Shown piece after piece: positions 13,127 to 22,205 of a DNA stretch of 27,367 bases. Positions within the stretch are counted from its first letter, which is position 1, and each line of letters begins with the position of its first letter. The translations under genes were made by a program, and so were the position numbers. Source of the stretch: Peptoniphilus_A hominis (GTDB lineage Bacteria; Bacillota; Clostridia; Tissierellales; Peptoniphilaceae); assembly GCF_040096015.1 (NCBI RefSeq), contig NZ_JBBMFO010000028.1, forward strand, positions 1 to 27,367, given 5' to 3'. The notes below the pieces were generated by a model. The model was not told the origin of the DNA and ran no database searches. It was given only the letters and a program-made list of their open reading frames with translations.

Positions 13127-13956
13127 AAAAATTTTCACTAATTTATTTATTTTGGGGACTAATTTTTATTGTACTGCCACTATTTTTAATACTTGCTCAT
13201 GCCTTAAATGCCAATACAGATTTGTCTGACTTTGTCTTTACCCTTGACAACTTTTCAAGGTTTTTTGAGCCTTTATATGTAAAGATTTTAATTACTTCAC
13301 TAATCTTAGCAGGCCTTTCAACTATTTTATGTCTAATAGTTGGCTATCCAGTTGCCTATATTATTTCAAAGATGAGTGAAAAAGTTAGAAATAATATGAT
13401 TTTAATTTTTATAATTCCCATGTGGATGAATTTTCTCTTGAGAACTTATGCTTGGCTAACTCTTCTAGGCAACAAGGGACTTATAAATAAATTCATTGGA
13501 CTTTTTGGACTGGGACCCTGGGATTTGATGTACAATTCCAAGGCAATTATGATAGGCATGGTTTACAACTTCTTGCCATTTATGGTTCTGCCAATTTATA
13601 CAGTCCTCTTAAAGATGGATACAAAACTAATTGAAGCAGCCAAGGACCTTGGAGCAAATGACTTTGAAGTTTTCACAAAAGTTATTTTTCCACTGTCACT
13701 TTCTGGCATTTACACAGGCATAACTATGGTATTTATACCGGCAATTTCTACCTTCGTAGTGCCTAACCTACTGGGGGGAAACAACTTCTACTTGATAGGT
13801 AACTTAATCGAAAAACAATTTACCTTCACGGGAGATTGGGGCTTTGGGTCAGCAATTTCCATGGTTCTAATCCTCATAATGCTTTTGATTTTAGTTGTGC
13901 CAAAACTATTTAACAAAAAAATCAAAACTGGAGATTTGGGAGGAGATATATTTTGA
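13123..13956 (+). CDS. potB: Polyamine ABC transporter permease PotB
   Basis: 277 residues with six hydrophobic segments. The ABC permease EAA loop is EAAKDLGANDFEVFTKVIFP at about residues 172-191, the site that contacts PotA. First of the two permeases, as in canonical potABCD. It overlaps potA by 4 nt, and the ribosome site lies inside potA (ATGAGGTTGAT). Confidence 0.94.
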   Translation: MKKFSLIYLFWGLIFIVLPLFLILAHALNANTDLSDFVFTLDNFSRFFEPLYVKILITSLILAGLSTILCLIVGYPVAYIISKMSEKVRNNMILIFIIPMWMNFLLRTYAWLTLLGNKGLINKFIGLFGLGPWDLMYNSKAIMIGMVYNFLPFMVLPIYTVLLKMDTKLIEAAKDLGANDFEVFTKVIFPLSLSGIYTGITMVFIPAISTFVVPNLLGGNNFYLIGNLIEKQFTFTGDWGFGSAISMVLILIMLLILVVPKLFNKKIKTGDLGGDIF

Positions 13957-14738
13957 AAAAAATAATTGATAGAATTTATTTATTTTTGATTTTTGTTTTC
14001 TTGTACGCTCCCATAGTAATTTTAGTTGTCTTTAGTTTTAACAATTCAAAGCTGAGAGGGTCTTGGGCAGGCTTTACCCTAAAGTGGTACAAGCAACTCT
14101 TCAATGACCCGGCAATTTTATCCTCCCTTTGGACTACAATTCTTGTGGCAGTGGTGGCGACAATAATTTCCACAGTAGTGGGTACAATTTCTGCCATAGC
14201 CATAAATGAACTGAGAGGCTTTAAGAAGGACGCAATCTTAAATATAAATTATCTTCCAGTAATTAACCCCGACATAGTAACAGCTGTGGCTCTAATGGGT
14301 TTGTTCGGACTCTTTAATATAAGAATGGGATATACAACTATGATTATTTCACACATAGTCTTTTGCATTCCCTATGTAATTTTGTCAATTTTGCCAAAAT
14401 TAAATCAATTGCAAAAAAACACTCTTGAGGCAGCCCTAGATTTAGGTGCCACGCCAGCTTATGCCATTCTTCATGTGGTAATACCACAGATAAAACCTGC
14501 AATACTAACTGGAGCCTTGATGTCCTTTACACTTTCCATTGACGACTTTGTAATTTCCTTCTTCAACACAGGACAAGGAGTTTCAAATTTATCAATTACC
14601 ATTTATTCCATGGCGAGAAAGGGAATCAATCCGTCAATAAATGCAGTATCAACGCTTATGCTAGTATCTCTCTTGATTTTACTTGTAATAATTAACAAGA
14701 GAAGCGAAAAAAATAAAAAAATTGAGGTGGAAATATGA
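13953..14738 (+). CDS. potC: Polyamine ABC transporter permease PotC
   Basis: 261 residues, starting at TTG (13953-13955) that overlaps the potB stop as TTGA; GGGAGGAG at 13938-13945 supports this start. Six hydrophobic segments; EAA loop EAALDLGATPAYAILHVVIP at about 158-177. Together with PotB it forms the membrane channel. Confidence 0.94.
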   Translation: MKKIIDRIYLFLIFVFLYAPIVILVVFSFNNSKLRGSWAGFTLKWYKQLFNDPAILSSLWTTILVAVVATIISTVVGTISAIAINELRGFKKDAILNINYLPVINPDIVTAVALMGLFGLFNIRMGYTTMIISHIVFCIPYVILSILPKLNQLQKNTLEAALDLGATPAYAILHVVIPQIKPAILTGALMSFTLSIDDFVISFFNTGQGVSNLSITIYSMARKGINPSINAVSTLMLVSLLILLVIINKRSEKNKKIEVEI

Positions 14739-15781
14739 AAAAAATAATTTTAGCCCTATCAGTCTTAATGCTTTTGACTTTAAGTGCTTGTGGTAAAAAA
14801 GACCAAGCAAAGGAAGAAATTTATGTTTACAACTGGGGCGAATACATCGACCCATCTATTTTAAAGGACTTCCAAAAGGAAACAGGAATAAAGGTAAATT
14901 ATGACACTTACGCTTCCAACGAGGACCTTTACATTAAGATGACACAATCACAAGACAAGTACGATGTAATTGTGCCAAGTGATTATATGATTGAAAGACT
15001 TATTAAGGAAGGATTGATTCAAGAAATTAATTTCGACAATATTCCAAACTTTTCTGGAGTTGAAGACATTTTAAAAAATCCAAGCTTTGACCCAGAAAAC
15101 AAATACTCTGTGCCTTACTTCTGGGGAACTGTTGGAATTGTCTACAACAAAAAGGAAGTCACAGATAAAGTTGACTCATGGGATATTTTGTGGAATGAAA
15201 AATATAAGGACCAAATAATTATGTATAATTCACAAAGAGATACACTAGGTCTTGCCCTAAAAAGACTGGGCTACTCACTAAATTCAACAAATGAAAAGGA
15301 ACTTGAAGAAGCTAAAAAATCTCTTATTGAGCAAAAGCCACTTGTTTATGCCTACCTAGATGACGATGGAAGAGATGTAGTTGTGCAAGGGGACGCAAAC
15401 TTATCTGTAATGTATTCAGGTGATGCCCTTCTCATGATGGCACAAAATGAAGACTTAGATTATGTAGTGCCAAAGGAAGGCTCAAATATTTGGTACGACT
15501 CCATGGTTATACCAAAGAATGCACAAAATGTTTCTGGAGCAGAAAAATTTATTAATTACATGCTTAAGCCTGAAGTGCAAGCAAAAAATGCAGAATACTG
15601 CGTGGGCTATACTTCACCAGTTAAGGGTGTAAAAGACCTTCTTCCTGATGAAATCAAAAACTCTAAGGTTGCCTATCCAGACATAGACTTACTTCCACCA
15701 CTTGAATCTTTTAAGGATCTTGGCGACTTTATAAAAGTTTACGACAGGATCTGGACAGAAATAAATGCTTCCAATCTTTAA
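14735..15781 (+). CDS. potD: Polyamine-binding lipoprotein PotD
   Basis: 348 residues. Lipoprotein signal with lipobox LSAC (Cys19), so it is anchored outside the membrane. The mature part is a periplasmic-binding-protein type 2 fold with family landmarks: YNWGEYIDPSILKDFQKETG near the start, YDVIVPSDYMIERLI, SVPYFWGTVGIVYNKK and VMYSGDALLM. The Trp, Tyr and acidic residues that hold polyamines in PotD are in these segments, but spermidine versus putrescine preference cannot be read. Overlaps potC by 4 nt; GAGGTGG is the ribosome site. No strong terminator follows. Confidence 0.93.
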   Translation: MKKIILALSVLMLLTLSACGKKDQAKEEIYVYNWGEYIDPSILKDFQKETGIKVNYDTYASNEDLYIKMTQSQDKYDVIVPSDYMIERLIKEGLIQEINFDNIPNFSGVEDILKNPSFDPENKYSVPYFWGTVGIVYNKKEVTDKVDSWDILWNEKYKDQIIMYNSQRDTLGLALKRLGYSLNSTNEKELEEAKKSLIEQKPLVYAYLDDDGRDVVVQGDANLSVMYSGDALLMMAQNEDLDYVVPKEGSNIWYDSMVIPKNAQNVSGAEKFINYMLKPEVQAKNAEYCVGYTSPVKGVKDLLPDEIKNSKVAYPDIDLLPPLESFKDLGDFIKVYDRIWTEINASNL

Positions 15782-15864
15782 TATGCTAATAAATTTGTTT
15801 ATTTTAGGGTCCTTATGTGATATTATATAGTATAAGCGAAATGTTTTCATAACGGAGGTTTAAA

Positions 15865-16893
15865 ATGAACAAGAGAATAAAAAAGCTTGTAATATTTGCA
15901 ATTTTCTTATTAGTACTTATGTTATTTTCTCTAACTGCTTTTTTTAGTAAGTCTCTTATGTGGCCAAATTCAAATGTAGAAAGAGAATTTGACGGAATTT
16001 TATTCAACAATTCCGATGGAGTAGAAAATCTTCAAGTTGCAAGATCTGTGGTAAAAGAAGGTAGCGAAAAACTCATAAAATATGACATAAAATTTTCTTA
16101 TGCAGGCGAAGATTCAACTGCAAGAATAATGGGCACACCTACTAGACAAATTTTCTTTGGCGAAGGAGTAAACTTTAGCAAGTCAAAAGTAAAGCTAAAG
16201 GGAGACTTCGATAAAATCAATAAATCACTTTTTGAAGAAAAATTAAAACTAAAAGTTAAAGATTTTTACAACAAAACTGAAAATAAAGATTTTAAAGCAG
16301 TGAGTGAATTAAAATTAGATTTGTCAGAAAAAGTTGGAGAATATGCCTTTGAAGTTTATTACGATCCAAACCCACTATATTTTTCTGGTGGACAAAAAGT
16401 TGAAGACGCATCTATATTTGTAACTAATGCAAAGGTAGAAAACTGGACAGAAACGACAAAGTCAACAGATAGCGTAAAGGAAGCCTACACAAATTCAGGC
16501 TACTATATAAATAAATTGGAACTAATAGACCAAGGCTTGATTAATAAAATTTCTCTAATCAACACAATTTCAACAGTTGCCTTTTTAGTTTTGACACTTG
16601 TTGTAATTGCACTAATCTGGTTAGGCAAGGGAAGTTTCCCAATTTATCTTGGGGCACTATTTATCATGATCCCAGCCTTTTACAGATTTATGGATAAAGG
16701 AACAAGTAACCTTGGAGTATTAATAATTTATCCAATATTAGGATGTCTTGCATCTATTGCAGCAAGATTTTTAGCAGCAGATGAAGATGTAACTTTTGGC
16801 ACAAAGGAAATGAAACAATCACTAGCATTTTTGTTAATGTACTTTGTAGCTTCACTAGTATTATTTATGATACCAAGAGTTTTCATAGGATAA
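15865..16893 (+). CDS. Unrecognised membrane protein with large extracytoplasmic domain
   Basis: 342 residues; CGGAGGT 6 nt before the ATG. An N-terminal TM helix or uncleaved signal (about 7-28), a polar region of about 200 residues predicted to lie outside (with many Lys/Asp, a YYDPNPLYFSGG motif and short beta-like stretches), then four hydrophobic helices (about 230-250, 256-273, 283-302, 315-338). I recognise no family. It follows potD by 83 bases and is closed by its own terminator, so it is probably a separate unit rather than a transporter part. The -10-like TATTAT at 15821 has no convincing -35. Confidence 0.7.
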   Translation: MNKRIKKLVIFAIFLLVLMLFSLTAFFSKSLMWPNSNVEREFDGILFNNSDGVENLQVARSVVKEGSEKLIKYDIKFSYAGEDSTARIMGTPTRQIFFGEGVNFSKSKVKLKGDFDKINKSLFEEKLKLKVKDFYNKTENKDFKAVSELKLDLSEKVGEYAFEVYYDPNPLYFSGGQKVEDASIFVTNAKVENWTETTKSTDSVKEAYTNSGYYINKLELIDQGLINKISLINTISTVAFLVLTLVVIALIWLGKGSFPIYLGALFIMIPAFYRFMDKGTSNLGVLIIYPILGCLASIAARFLAADEDVTFGTKEMKQSLAFLLMYFVASLVLFMIPRVFIG

Positions 16894-16912
16894 AAAAGAA
16901 TAAAGTAGTATT

Positions 16913-16941
16913 AAAAGCTCAACCTAGTTGGGCTTTTTTTT
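16913..16941 (+). terminator. Rho-independent terminator
   Basis: AAAAGCTCAAC (16913-16923), 3-nt loop, GTTGGGCTTTT (16927-16937), one wobble pair, continuing into eight T. Closes the 15865-16893 gene. Confidence 0.9.
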
Positions 16942-16993
16942 ATGGGAAGATTTGTGAAAACTTTTTTATAAATTTTTTTATTTTTATATGAAA

Positions 16994-17022
16994 TTGAAAT
17001 TAGTGGCGCAATAATATATAAT
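16994..17022 (+). promoter_or_regulatory. Promoter of the BMP lipoprotein gene
   Basis: TTGAAA (16994-16999), 17-nt spacer, TATAAT (17017-17022, perfect -10). The ribosome site TAGGAGGA and ATG at 17053 follow about 20-30 bases later. Confidence 0.8.
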
Positions 17023-17052
17023 TTAATTAAATACAAATAGGAGGATTTATTT

Positions 17053-18147
17053 ATGAAGAAGAAATTCACTTTACTTGCAGTGTTATTGATGGCAATGACA
17101 CTTGTTGCTTGTGGTGGCGGCAACAAAAAAGAAGCTGATAATAAGGCTGAAAACGCTACTAAAGAAGAAAGTACAGAAGCTAAAACTGATGTAAATGTTG
17201 GTTTTGTTACTGACGAAGGTGGAGTTAACGACCAATCCTTTAACCAAGGTGTATGGGAAGGACTTCAAAAGGCACAAAAAGAACTTGGAATTAAGGCTGA
17301 ATACATTGAATCTAAGGACACTAAGGACTACACTCCAAACTTAGAAACTTTTGCTGATCAAGAAAAGAATTTAATCGTTGGCGCTGGTTACAAAATGGGT
17401 GGCAATGTAGCTGAAGCTGCTGGGATGTATCCTGAAATCAACTATGCAATAGTTGACGCTGATGTTACAGTTGATAAAAATGGAAACAAAATCGAAGCTC
17501 CTAAAAACTTACTTGGAATTATGTTTAGAGCACAAGAACCATCTTTCTTAGTTGGTTATATTGCTGGTATGACTACTGAAACTAATAAAGTTGGTTTCGT
17601 TGGTGGTCAAGAAGGAAACATCATCTGGGGATTTGAATATGGTTACAAGGCTGGCGTTGATTACGCAGCTAAGGAAAGAGGAACTGAAATCGAAGTTCTT
17701 AGCCAATATGTTGGAAACTTCTCTGATGCTCAAAAGGGTAAATCAATCACTGCTACAATGTATCAAAATGGTGCTGATGTAGTATTCCACGCAGCTGGTG
17801 GAGCAGGCGAAGGTGTTATCGAAGCTGCTAAAGAAGCTGGCAAGTGGGCAATTGGTGTTGATAGAGACCAAAGCGACAGAGCTCCTGAAAATGTATTAAC
17901 TTCTGCTATGAAAAATGGCGATGTTGCTGTTTACCAAGTTGTAAAAGATATGCAAGAAGGCAAATTTGAAGGTGGAAGAACTATTGAATTTGGTTTAGCT
18001 GATGACGGAGCAGTAGGTATTGCACCAACATCTGATAAAAATGTTAAGCCAGAAGTTTTAAAGAGCGTTGAAGAAATCTCTAAGAAAATTGTTTCTGGAG
18101 AAATCAAAGTTCCTTATAACGAAGAAACTTACAATGAATACAAATAA
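17053..18147 (+). CDS. BMP-family nucleoside-binding lipoprotein (PnrA/TmpC/BmpA type)
   Basis: 364 residues. Lipobox LVAC with Cys20, then a short acidic/Lys linker (about 24-46) and the BMP (periplasmic-binding-protein type 1) domain. Family landmarks: VGFVTDEGGVNDQSFNQGVW, KNLIVGAGYKMG, LVGYIAGM, VGFVGGQEG, FHAAGGAGEGVIEAAKEAGK and GVDRDQSD. The Asp, Phe and Trp/Phe residues that stack on purine nucleosides in PnrA lie in these segments. It should capture nucleosides outside the membrane for the ABC system encoded just downstream (ATPase and two permeases). AGGAGG precedes the ATG, and a terminator separates it from the ATPase gene. Confidence 0.93.
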   Translation: MKKKFTLLAVLLMAMTLVACGGGNKKEADNKAENATKEESTEAKTDVNVGFVTDEGGVNDQSFNQGVWEGLQKAQKELGIKAEYIESKDTKDYTPNLETFADQEKNLIVGAGYKMGGNVAEAAGMYPEINYAIVDADVTVDKNGNKIEAPKNLLGIMFRAQEPSFLVGYIAGMTTETNKVGFVGGQEGNIIWGFEYGYKAGVDYAAKERGTEIEVLSQYVGNFSDAQKGKSITATMYQNGADVVFHAAGGAGEGVIEAAKEAGKWAIGVDRDQSDRAPENVLTSAMKNGDVAVYQVVKDMQEGKFEGGRTIEFGLADDGAVGIAPTSDKNVKPEVLKSVEEISKKIVSGEIKVPYNEETYNEYK

Positions 18148-18165
18148 TTTTTGAAAAAGTTTTTT

Positions 18166-18197
18166 AAAGTCATCTCATTTTTATGAGGTGGCTTTTT
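18166..18197 (+). terminator. Terminator between binding protein and transporter genes
   Basis: AAAGTCATCTCAT (18166-18178), 4-nt loop, ATGAGGTGGCTTT (18183-18195), all paired with two G-T wobbles, then a T run. If partly read through it would give excess binding protein over transporter, a common pattern. Confidence 0.85.
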
Positions 18198-18209
18198 TCT
18201 TGCAATTTA

Positions 18210-18239
18210 TTTCAAAAAATCATAAATCTTTGGTATAAT
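18210..18239 (+). promoter_or_regulatory. Second promoter, for the ATPase and permease genes
   Basis: Extended -10 TGGTATAAT (18231-18239) with a weak -35 TTTCAA (18210-18215, 18-nt spacer). It lies directly after the terminator. Confidence 0.65.
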
Positions 18240-18268
18240 TTACTTAATAAAACAAAGGAGCGTTTGTC

Positions 18269-19801
18269 TTGGAAATTGATAACAAAGATTTAGTCGTTCG
18301 CATGGAGAATATCACAAAAAAGTTTGGAGATTTTGTTGCAAATGATGGAATTGATCTTGATATTAGAAGAGGTGAAATTCATTCCCTTCTTGGAGAAAAT
18401 GGTGCCGGAAAAACCACTCTTATGAATATACTTTATGGCATGAGCTCTCCTACATCAGGTGATATTTATATAAATAATGAAAAAAAAGAATTTAAGGATC
18501 CCAATGATGCAATTAAGGCAGGACTTGGCATGGTTCATCAACATTTTATGTTAATTGAGCCCTTTACTGTCGTTGAAAATATTATTCTTGGCATGGAGCC
18601 CATGAAGGGAATAAAGGTGGACATAAAAAAGGCAAGGGAAGATGTCATTGCTCTTTCTGAGAGATATGGTTTTAAAATCGACCCTGACGCCAAGATTCAG
18701 GACATTTCTGTTGGTACTCAACAAAAGGTTGAAATTTTAAAAGTCCTTTATAGAGGTGCTGATATTTTAATTTTTGACGAGCCAACAGCTGTTTTGACGC
18801 CTCAAGAAATTACTGAGCTCATTGAAATAATAAAAAACCTTTCCAAGGAAGGTAAGTCAATTATAATTATCACTCACAAATTAAAGGAAATTAAACAAAT
18901 GGCACATAGGTGCACAATAATAAGACGTGGCAAAAAAATTGAAACTGTAGATGTCTCTGATGTTACTGAATCAGAACTTGCAGACATGATGGTTGGTAGA
19001 GCAGTTCATCTTGATGTTGACAAAAAAGATGTGGAAGCTGGCGATACTATTCTTGAAATTAAAAAATTGTGCGCAAGAGATTTTAGAAATGTAAAAAAAT
19101 TAGACGAGCTTGATTTAGATGTAAAGGCTGGAGAAATCCACGGCATAGCTGGCGTTGATGGCAACGGTCAATCTGAACTCATTGAGACTTTAACTGGTCT
19201 AAAGTTAGCCGAAAGCGGCTCAATTATTTTTAAGGGCGAGGAAATTTTAAACAAGAGTCCAAGAGAAATTATAGAAAAGGGAATCAATTCAATCCCAGAA
19301 GATAGACAACTCCGAGGCCTAGTTTTAGATTTTAGCGTTGCAGAAAATTTAATTTTAAAAAATTATTACAAGGACCAATACTCTAAAAAGGGAATTTTAG
19401 ATTTTAAAAAGATCGAAGAAAATGCCAAAAAACTCCAAGATGATTACGACATAAGACCTAGGAATATAGATAGACTGGCAGGAGAACTTTCTGGTGGAAA
19501 TCAACAAAAGGTAATCCTTGCCAGAGAAATTTCAGGAGATCCAGATCTTTTAATTGCGGCACAACCTACTAGGGGTCTTGATGTTGGTGCCATTGAATAT
19601 ATTAGAAACTTTTTGATTAATCAAAGGGACAAGGGCAAGGCAGTCCTTCTCATTTCCTTTGAATTAGATGAAATAATGGCTCTATCTGATAGAATTTCTG
19701 TAATCTACAATGGCAAAATTCTAAAAACTTTTGATGCTAAAGAAACTAATGAAAGTGAAATAGGACTATACATGGCAGGAGGTAAAAATGAAGAGAAATA
19801 G
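18269..19801 (+). CDS. Nucleoside ABC transporter ATPase (NupO/BmpB-like, two ABC domains)
   Basis: 510 residues starting at TTG (18269), supported by AAAGGAG 8 nt upstream. Two fused nucleotide-binding domains, as in sugar/nucleoside importers of the RbsA type. Domain 1: Walker A GENGAGKTT (about 44-52), signature ISVGTQQKVEI, Walker B LIFDEPTAVL. Domain 2: GVDGNGQSE in place of Walker A (the Lys is missing, usual for this half), signature LSGGNQQKVILAREI, Walker-B region LLIAAQPTRGLDVG. Only the first site is expected to bind and hydrolyse ATP normally. The end overlaps the first permease by 14 nt. Confidence 0.93.
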   Translation: MEIDNKDLVVRMENITKKFGDFVANDGIDLDIRRGEIHSLLGENGAGKTTLMNILYGMSSPTSGDIYINNEKKEFKDPNDAIKAGLGMVHQHFMLIEPFTVVENIILGMEPMKGIKVDIKKAREDVIALSERYGFKIDPDAKIQDISVGTQQKVEILKVLYRGADILIFDEPTAVLTPQEITELIEIIKNLSKEGKSIIIITHKLKEIKQMAHRCTIIRRGKKIETVDVSDVTESELADMMVGRAVHLDVDKKDVEAGDTILEIKKLCARDFRNVKKLDELDLDVKAGEIHGIAGVDGNGQSELIETLTGLKLAESGSIIFKGEEILNKSPREIIEKGINSIPEDRQLRGLVLDFSVAENLILKNYYKDQYSKKGILDFKKIEENAKKLQDDYDIRPRNIDRLAGELSGGNQQKVILAREISGDPDLLIAAQPTRGLDVGAIEYIRNFLINQRDKGKAVLLISFELDEIMALSDRISVIYNGKILKTFDAKETNESEIGLYMAGGKNEEK

Positions 19802-20933
19802 ATTTTTATATACAGTGCTTGCCATTGTACTTGGTATTATTATTGGCTCCATTATCTTAATAGTAAGTGGAACTAACCCAATTGAAGCTTACAAGGTTAT
19901 ATTTTTCGGCGCCTTTGGCAAGCCAAAATATATTTCCTGGACAATTGTAAAGGCAGTGCCACTAATCTTAACAGGACTTTCCGTTGCCTTTGCCTTTAAC
20001 ACAGGATTATTTAACATCGGCGCAGAAGGTCAATATATTGTTGGCTCAATTGGAGCCCTAGTTGTTGGTCTACTTTTAGACTTGCCACCAGTCCTTCACG
20101 GTCTTGTAGCCCTTCTTGCAGGTGCTCTTTGTGGCTATATTTGGGGAGCCTTAGTTGGCATCTTAAAGGCAAAATTCCAAGTAAATGAAGTTATTTCTTC
20201 AATTATGATGAACTGGATTGCCTTTTACCTTAGCAACTATCTTTTAAGTTTTCCATTACTTAGAAACATTGAGTCAGACAACTCCTATCCAATTAAAAAA
20301 AGTGCCTCTATAAAAATTCTCGGCTCTTGGAAGGCAAGTGAGGCGGGAAAGGCAGTCTTGGCAAATAATAAATTTTTGAGAGATATTTTAAATCCGCCAG
20401 TTAATTTTGGAATTATCATTGCCATTGTAGCTGCAATAGTAATTTGGTATATTCTCAAAAAAACTACCCTTGGCTATGAACTTCGTGCCGTTGGCTTTAA
20501 CCAAAAGGCAGCAGAATATGGCGGCATTAGCATTAATAAATCCATAGTTACATCTATGGGCATAGCAGGAATTTTGGCAGGGCTTGCAGGAGCAATTACA
20601 GTTCTTGGAGTCTCAGGTAACATTGGAATTATGGCAGGGCAAGAAGGCTATGGCTTCGATGGAATGGCTGTGGCACTTATTGCTGGCAACAATCCTCTTG
20701 GTACAATACCAGCTGCACTTTTATACGCAGGCCTAACTTATGGGGGAGGAAAACTTACAACTATTGGTACTTATTCCGAAGTTGTAAATATAATTGTGGG
20801 CATAATGATTTTATTTATTGCCATGCCAAAACTTTTAGATATGATTAGATTTTTCTTTACTAAGTGGACAAAGAAAGATTCAAACACTTCAGGGGGAAAT
20901 AAGAAAAATGTAGAAGGAGGAGCAAATGAATAG
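19788..20933 (+). CDS. Nucleoside ABC transporter permease 1 (NupP-like)
   Basis: 381 residues, BPD_transp_2 family with about nine to ten hydrophobic segments. Landmarks: GLSVAFAFNTGLFNIGAEGQ, KFQVNEVISSIMMNWIAFYL, LRAVGFNQKAAEYGGI (the cytoplasmic coupling region) and GYGFDGMAVALIAGNNPLG. AGGAGG is inside the ATPase gene. The polar tail (about 360-381) is Lys/Gly/Asn-rich. Overlaps the next gene by 8 nt. Pairs with permease 2 to form the channel. Confidence 0.92.
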   Translation: MKRNRFLYTVLAIVLGIIIGSIILIVSGTNPIEAYKVIFFGAFGKPKYISWTIVKAVPLILTGLSVAFAFNTGLFNIGAEGQYIVGSIGALVVGLLLDLPPVLHGLVALLAGALCGYIWGALVGILKAKFQVNEVISSIMMNWIAFYLSNYLLSFPLLRNIESDNSYPIKKSASIKILGSWKASEAGKAVLANNKFLRDILNPPVNFGIIIAIVAAIVIWYILKKTTLGYELRAVGFNQKAAEYGGISINKSIVTSMGIAGILAGLAGAITVLGVSGNIGIMAGQEGYGFDGMAVALIAGNNPLGTIPAALLYAGLTYGGGKLTTIGTYSEVVNIIVGIMILFIAMPKLLDMIRFFFTKWTKKDSNTSGGNKKNVEGGANE

Positions 20934-21882
20934 TTCACTATTAAGCTTAGCAAGTATTTTATCAATTACACTTTTATATTCAGCCCCTCTTATTTATACA
21001 GCTCTAGGTGGAGTTTTATCTGAAAACGCAGGAGTTGTAAACATTGGACTTGAAGGGATGATGTCCATAGGAGCAGTAGTTGGCTCAATTGTGGGATATT
21101 ATATTGGCAATCCTTGGCTAGCCTTTTTGTGTGGCGGACTTGGTGGAATGTTAGTTGCCCTTCTTCATGCCATAGCTACAGTAAATTTTGCAGCAGACCA
21201 TGTTGTAAGTGGTATTGCCATAAATTTAATTGGACCAGGACTTTCACTTTTCCTTTGTAGACTTTTCTTTGATGGAGCTGCCATGTCTAAGTCCATAAAC
21301 TACGAAGATAAACTTCCAGTATTATTTGCAAATGTATTTAAGGGCGGCTCAGGTAAGGGAATCACAAGATTTTTGGACATAGTTTTTTCACAATATGTTT
21401 CAGTTTATCTTGCCTTTGTCCTTGTCTTTATAGTTTACTTTATTCTCTACAAGACAAGACTTGGACTAAGAATAAGGGCTGTTGGTGAATACCCTAAGGC
21501 AGCAGAAACTCTTGGTGTTGACGCCTACAAAATAAAATATATCTGTGTCCTTGCCTCTGGATTTTTGGCTGGACTTGGTGGAGCATCCATGTCTCTTGCA
21601 GTAGTTTCCAATTACAGAGAGACACTTATATCAGGTCAAGGCTTTATTGCCCTTGCAGCAGTAATCTTTGGCGGATGGAGACCACAAGGTGCCATGTTAG
21701 CCTGCCTATTATTTGGCTTTGCCCAAGGTCTTTCAGTTTTCCTTGGCTCCATTGGCATAAAAATCGACACAAATTTACTTTCAATGATTCCTTATGCAAT
21801 TACTCTTATTGTATTAATTGTCTTCGTTAAAGGATCAAGAGCGCCATCAGCAGATGGACTTCCTTATGAAAGAAATAATTAA
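20926..21882 (+). CDS. Nucleoside ABC transporter permease 2 (NupQ-like)
   Basis: 318 residues, BPD_transp_2 family, about eight to nine hydrophobic segments. Landmarks: GGVLSENAGVVNIGLEGMMS, ADHVVSGIAINLIGPGL, LRIRAVGEYPKAAETLGVD and GQGFIALAAVIFGGWRPQGA, typical of the shorter permease partner in BMP-linked systems. AGGAGGAGC precedes the ATG within permease 1. Last gene of the unit; terminator at 21911. Confidence 0.92.
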   Translation: MNSSLLSLASILSITLLYSAPLIYTALGGVLSENAGVVNIGLEGMMSIGAVVGSIVGYYIGNPWLAFLCGGLGGMLVALLHAIATVNFAADHVVSGIAINLIGPGLSLFLCRLFFDGAAMSKSINYEDKLPVLFANVFKGGSGKGITRFLDIVFSQYVSVYLAFVLVFIVYFILYKTRLGLRIRAVGEYPKAAETLGVDAYKIKYICVLASGFLAGLGGASMSLAVVSNYRETLISGQGFIALAAVIFGGWRPQGAMLACLLFGFAQGLSVFLGSIGIKIDTNLLSMIPYAITLIVLIVFVKGSRAPSADGLPYERNN

Positions 21883-21910
21883 TAAAAAAATATTAATAAA
21901 GATAAAAATT

Positions 21911-21942
21911 TTCTCACGATTAAAAGTCGTGAGAATTTTTTT
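21911..21942 (+). terminator. Terminator of the nucleoside transporter operon
   Basis: TTCTCACGA (21911-21919), 7-nt loop, TCGTGAGAA (21927-21935), then seven T (21936-21942). Confidence 0.9.
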
Positions 21943-22144
21943 GCAAAAATTATAAGAGATGACTTAAGAAATGTAAAAATTTGTGGCAAAAATAAAAAAA
22001 GTCTCCAGAGAAAAAATAAAAATTATTTCTGCAAAAAATAAAAGATTTTAAAAACTAAAATTTAAGATTGACTACTTTCTCACCTTGTAAAAGATTTCCC
22101 AAGTCTAAATTTTTAAGTAGAATCATATACTTTAATTAAATTTA

Positions 22145-22162
22145 GTGTTATAATTATAACAA
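22145..22162 (+). promoter_or_regulatory. rnf extended -10 promoter with Rex-like palindromic operator
   Basis: TGTTATAAT (22146-22154) is an extended -10 element. It lies wholly inside the perfect palindrome TGTTATAATTATAACA (22146-22161). The 18-mer from 22145 agrees at 11 of 14 defined positions with the Firmicute Rex consensus TTGTTAA-N4-TTAACAA, keeping both GTTA and TAAC half-site cores. Rex is a repressor released by high NADH/NAD+, fitting control of a ferredoxin:NAD+ oxidoreductase. No good -35 is visible. Confidence 0.55.
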
Positions 22163-22205
22163 AAGGTAAAAAATTAGGCATAAGCCGAATAAGGGGTGAA
22201 GTTTT

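Noticed and set aside
15829..15852. CcpA cre-like site near GCGAAATGTTTTCAT
   Set aside because: At least two mismatches to the cre consensus, including the central CG, and no catabolic gene downstream.
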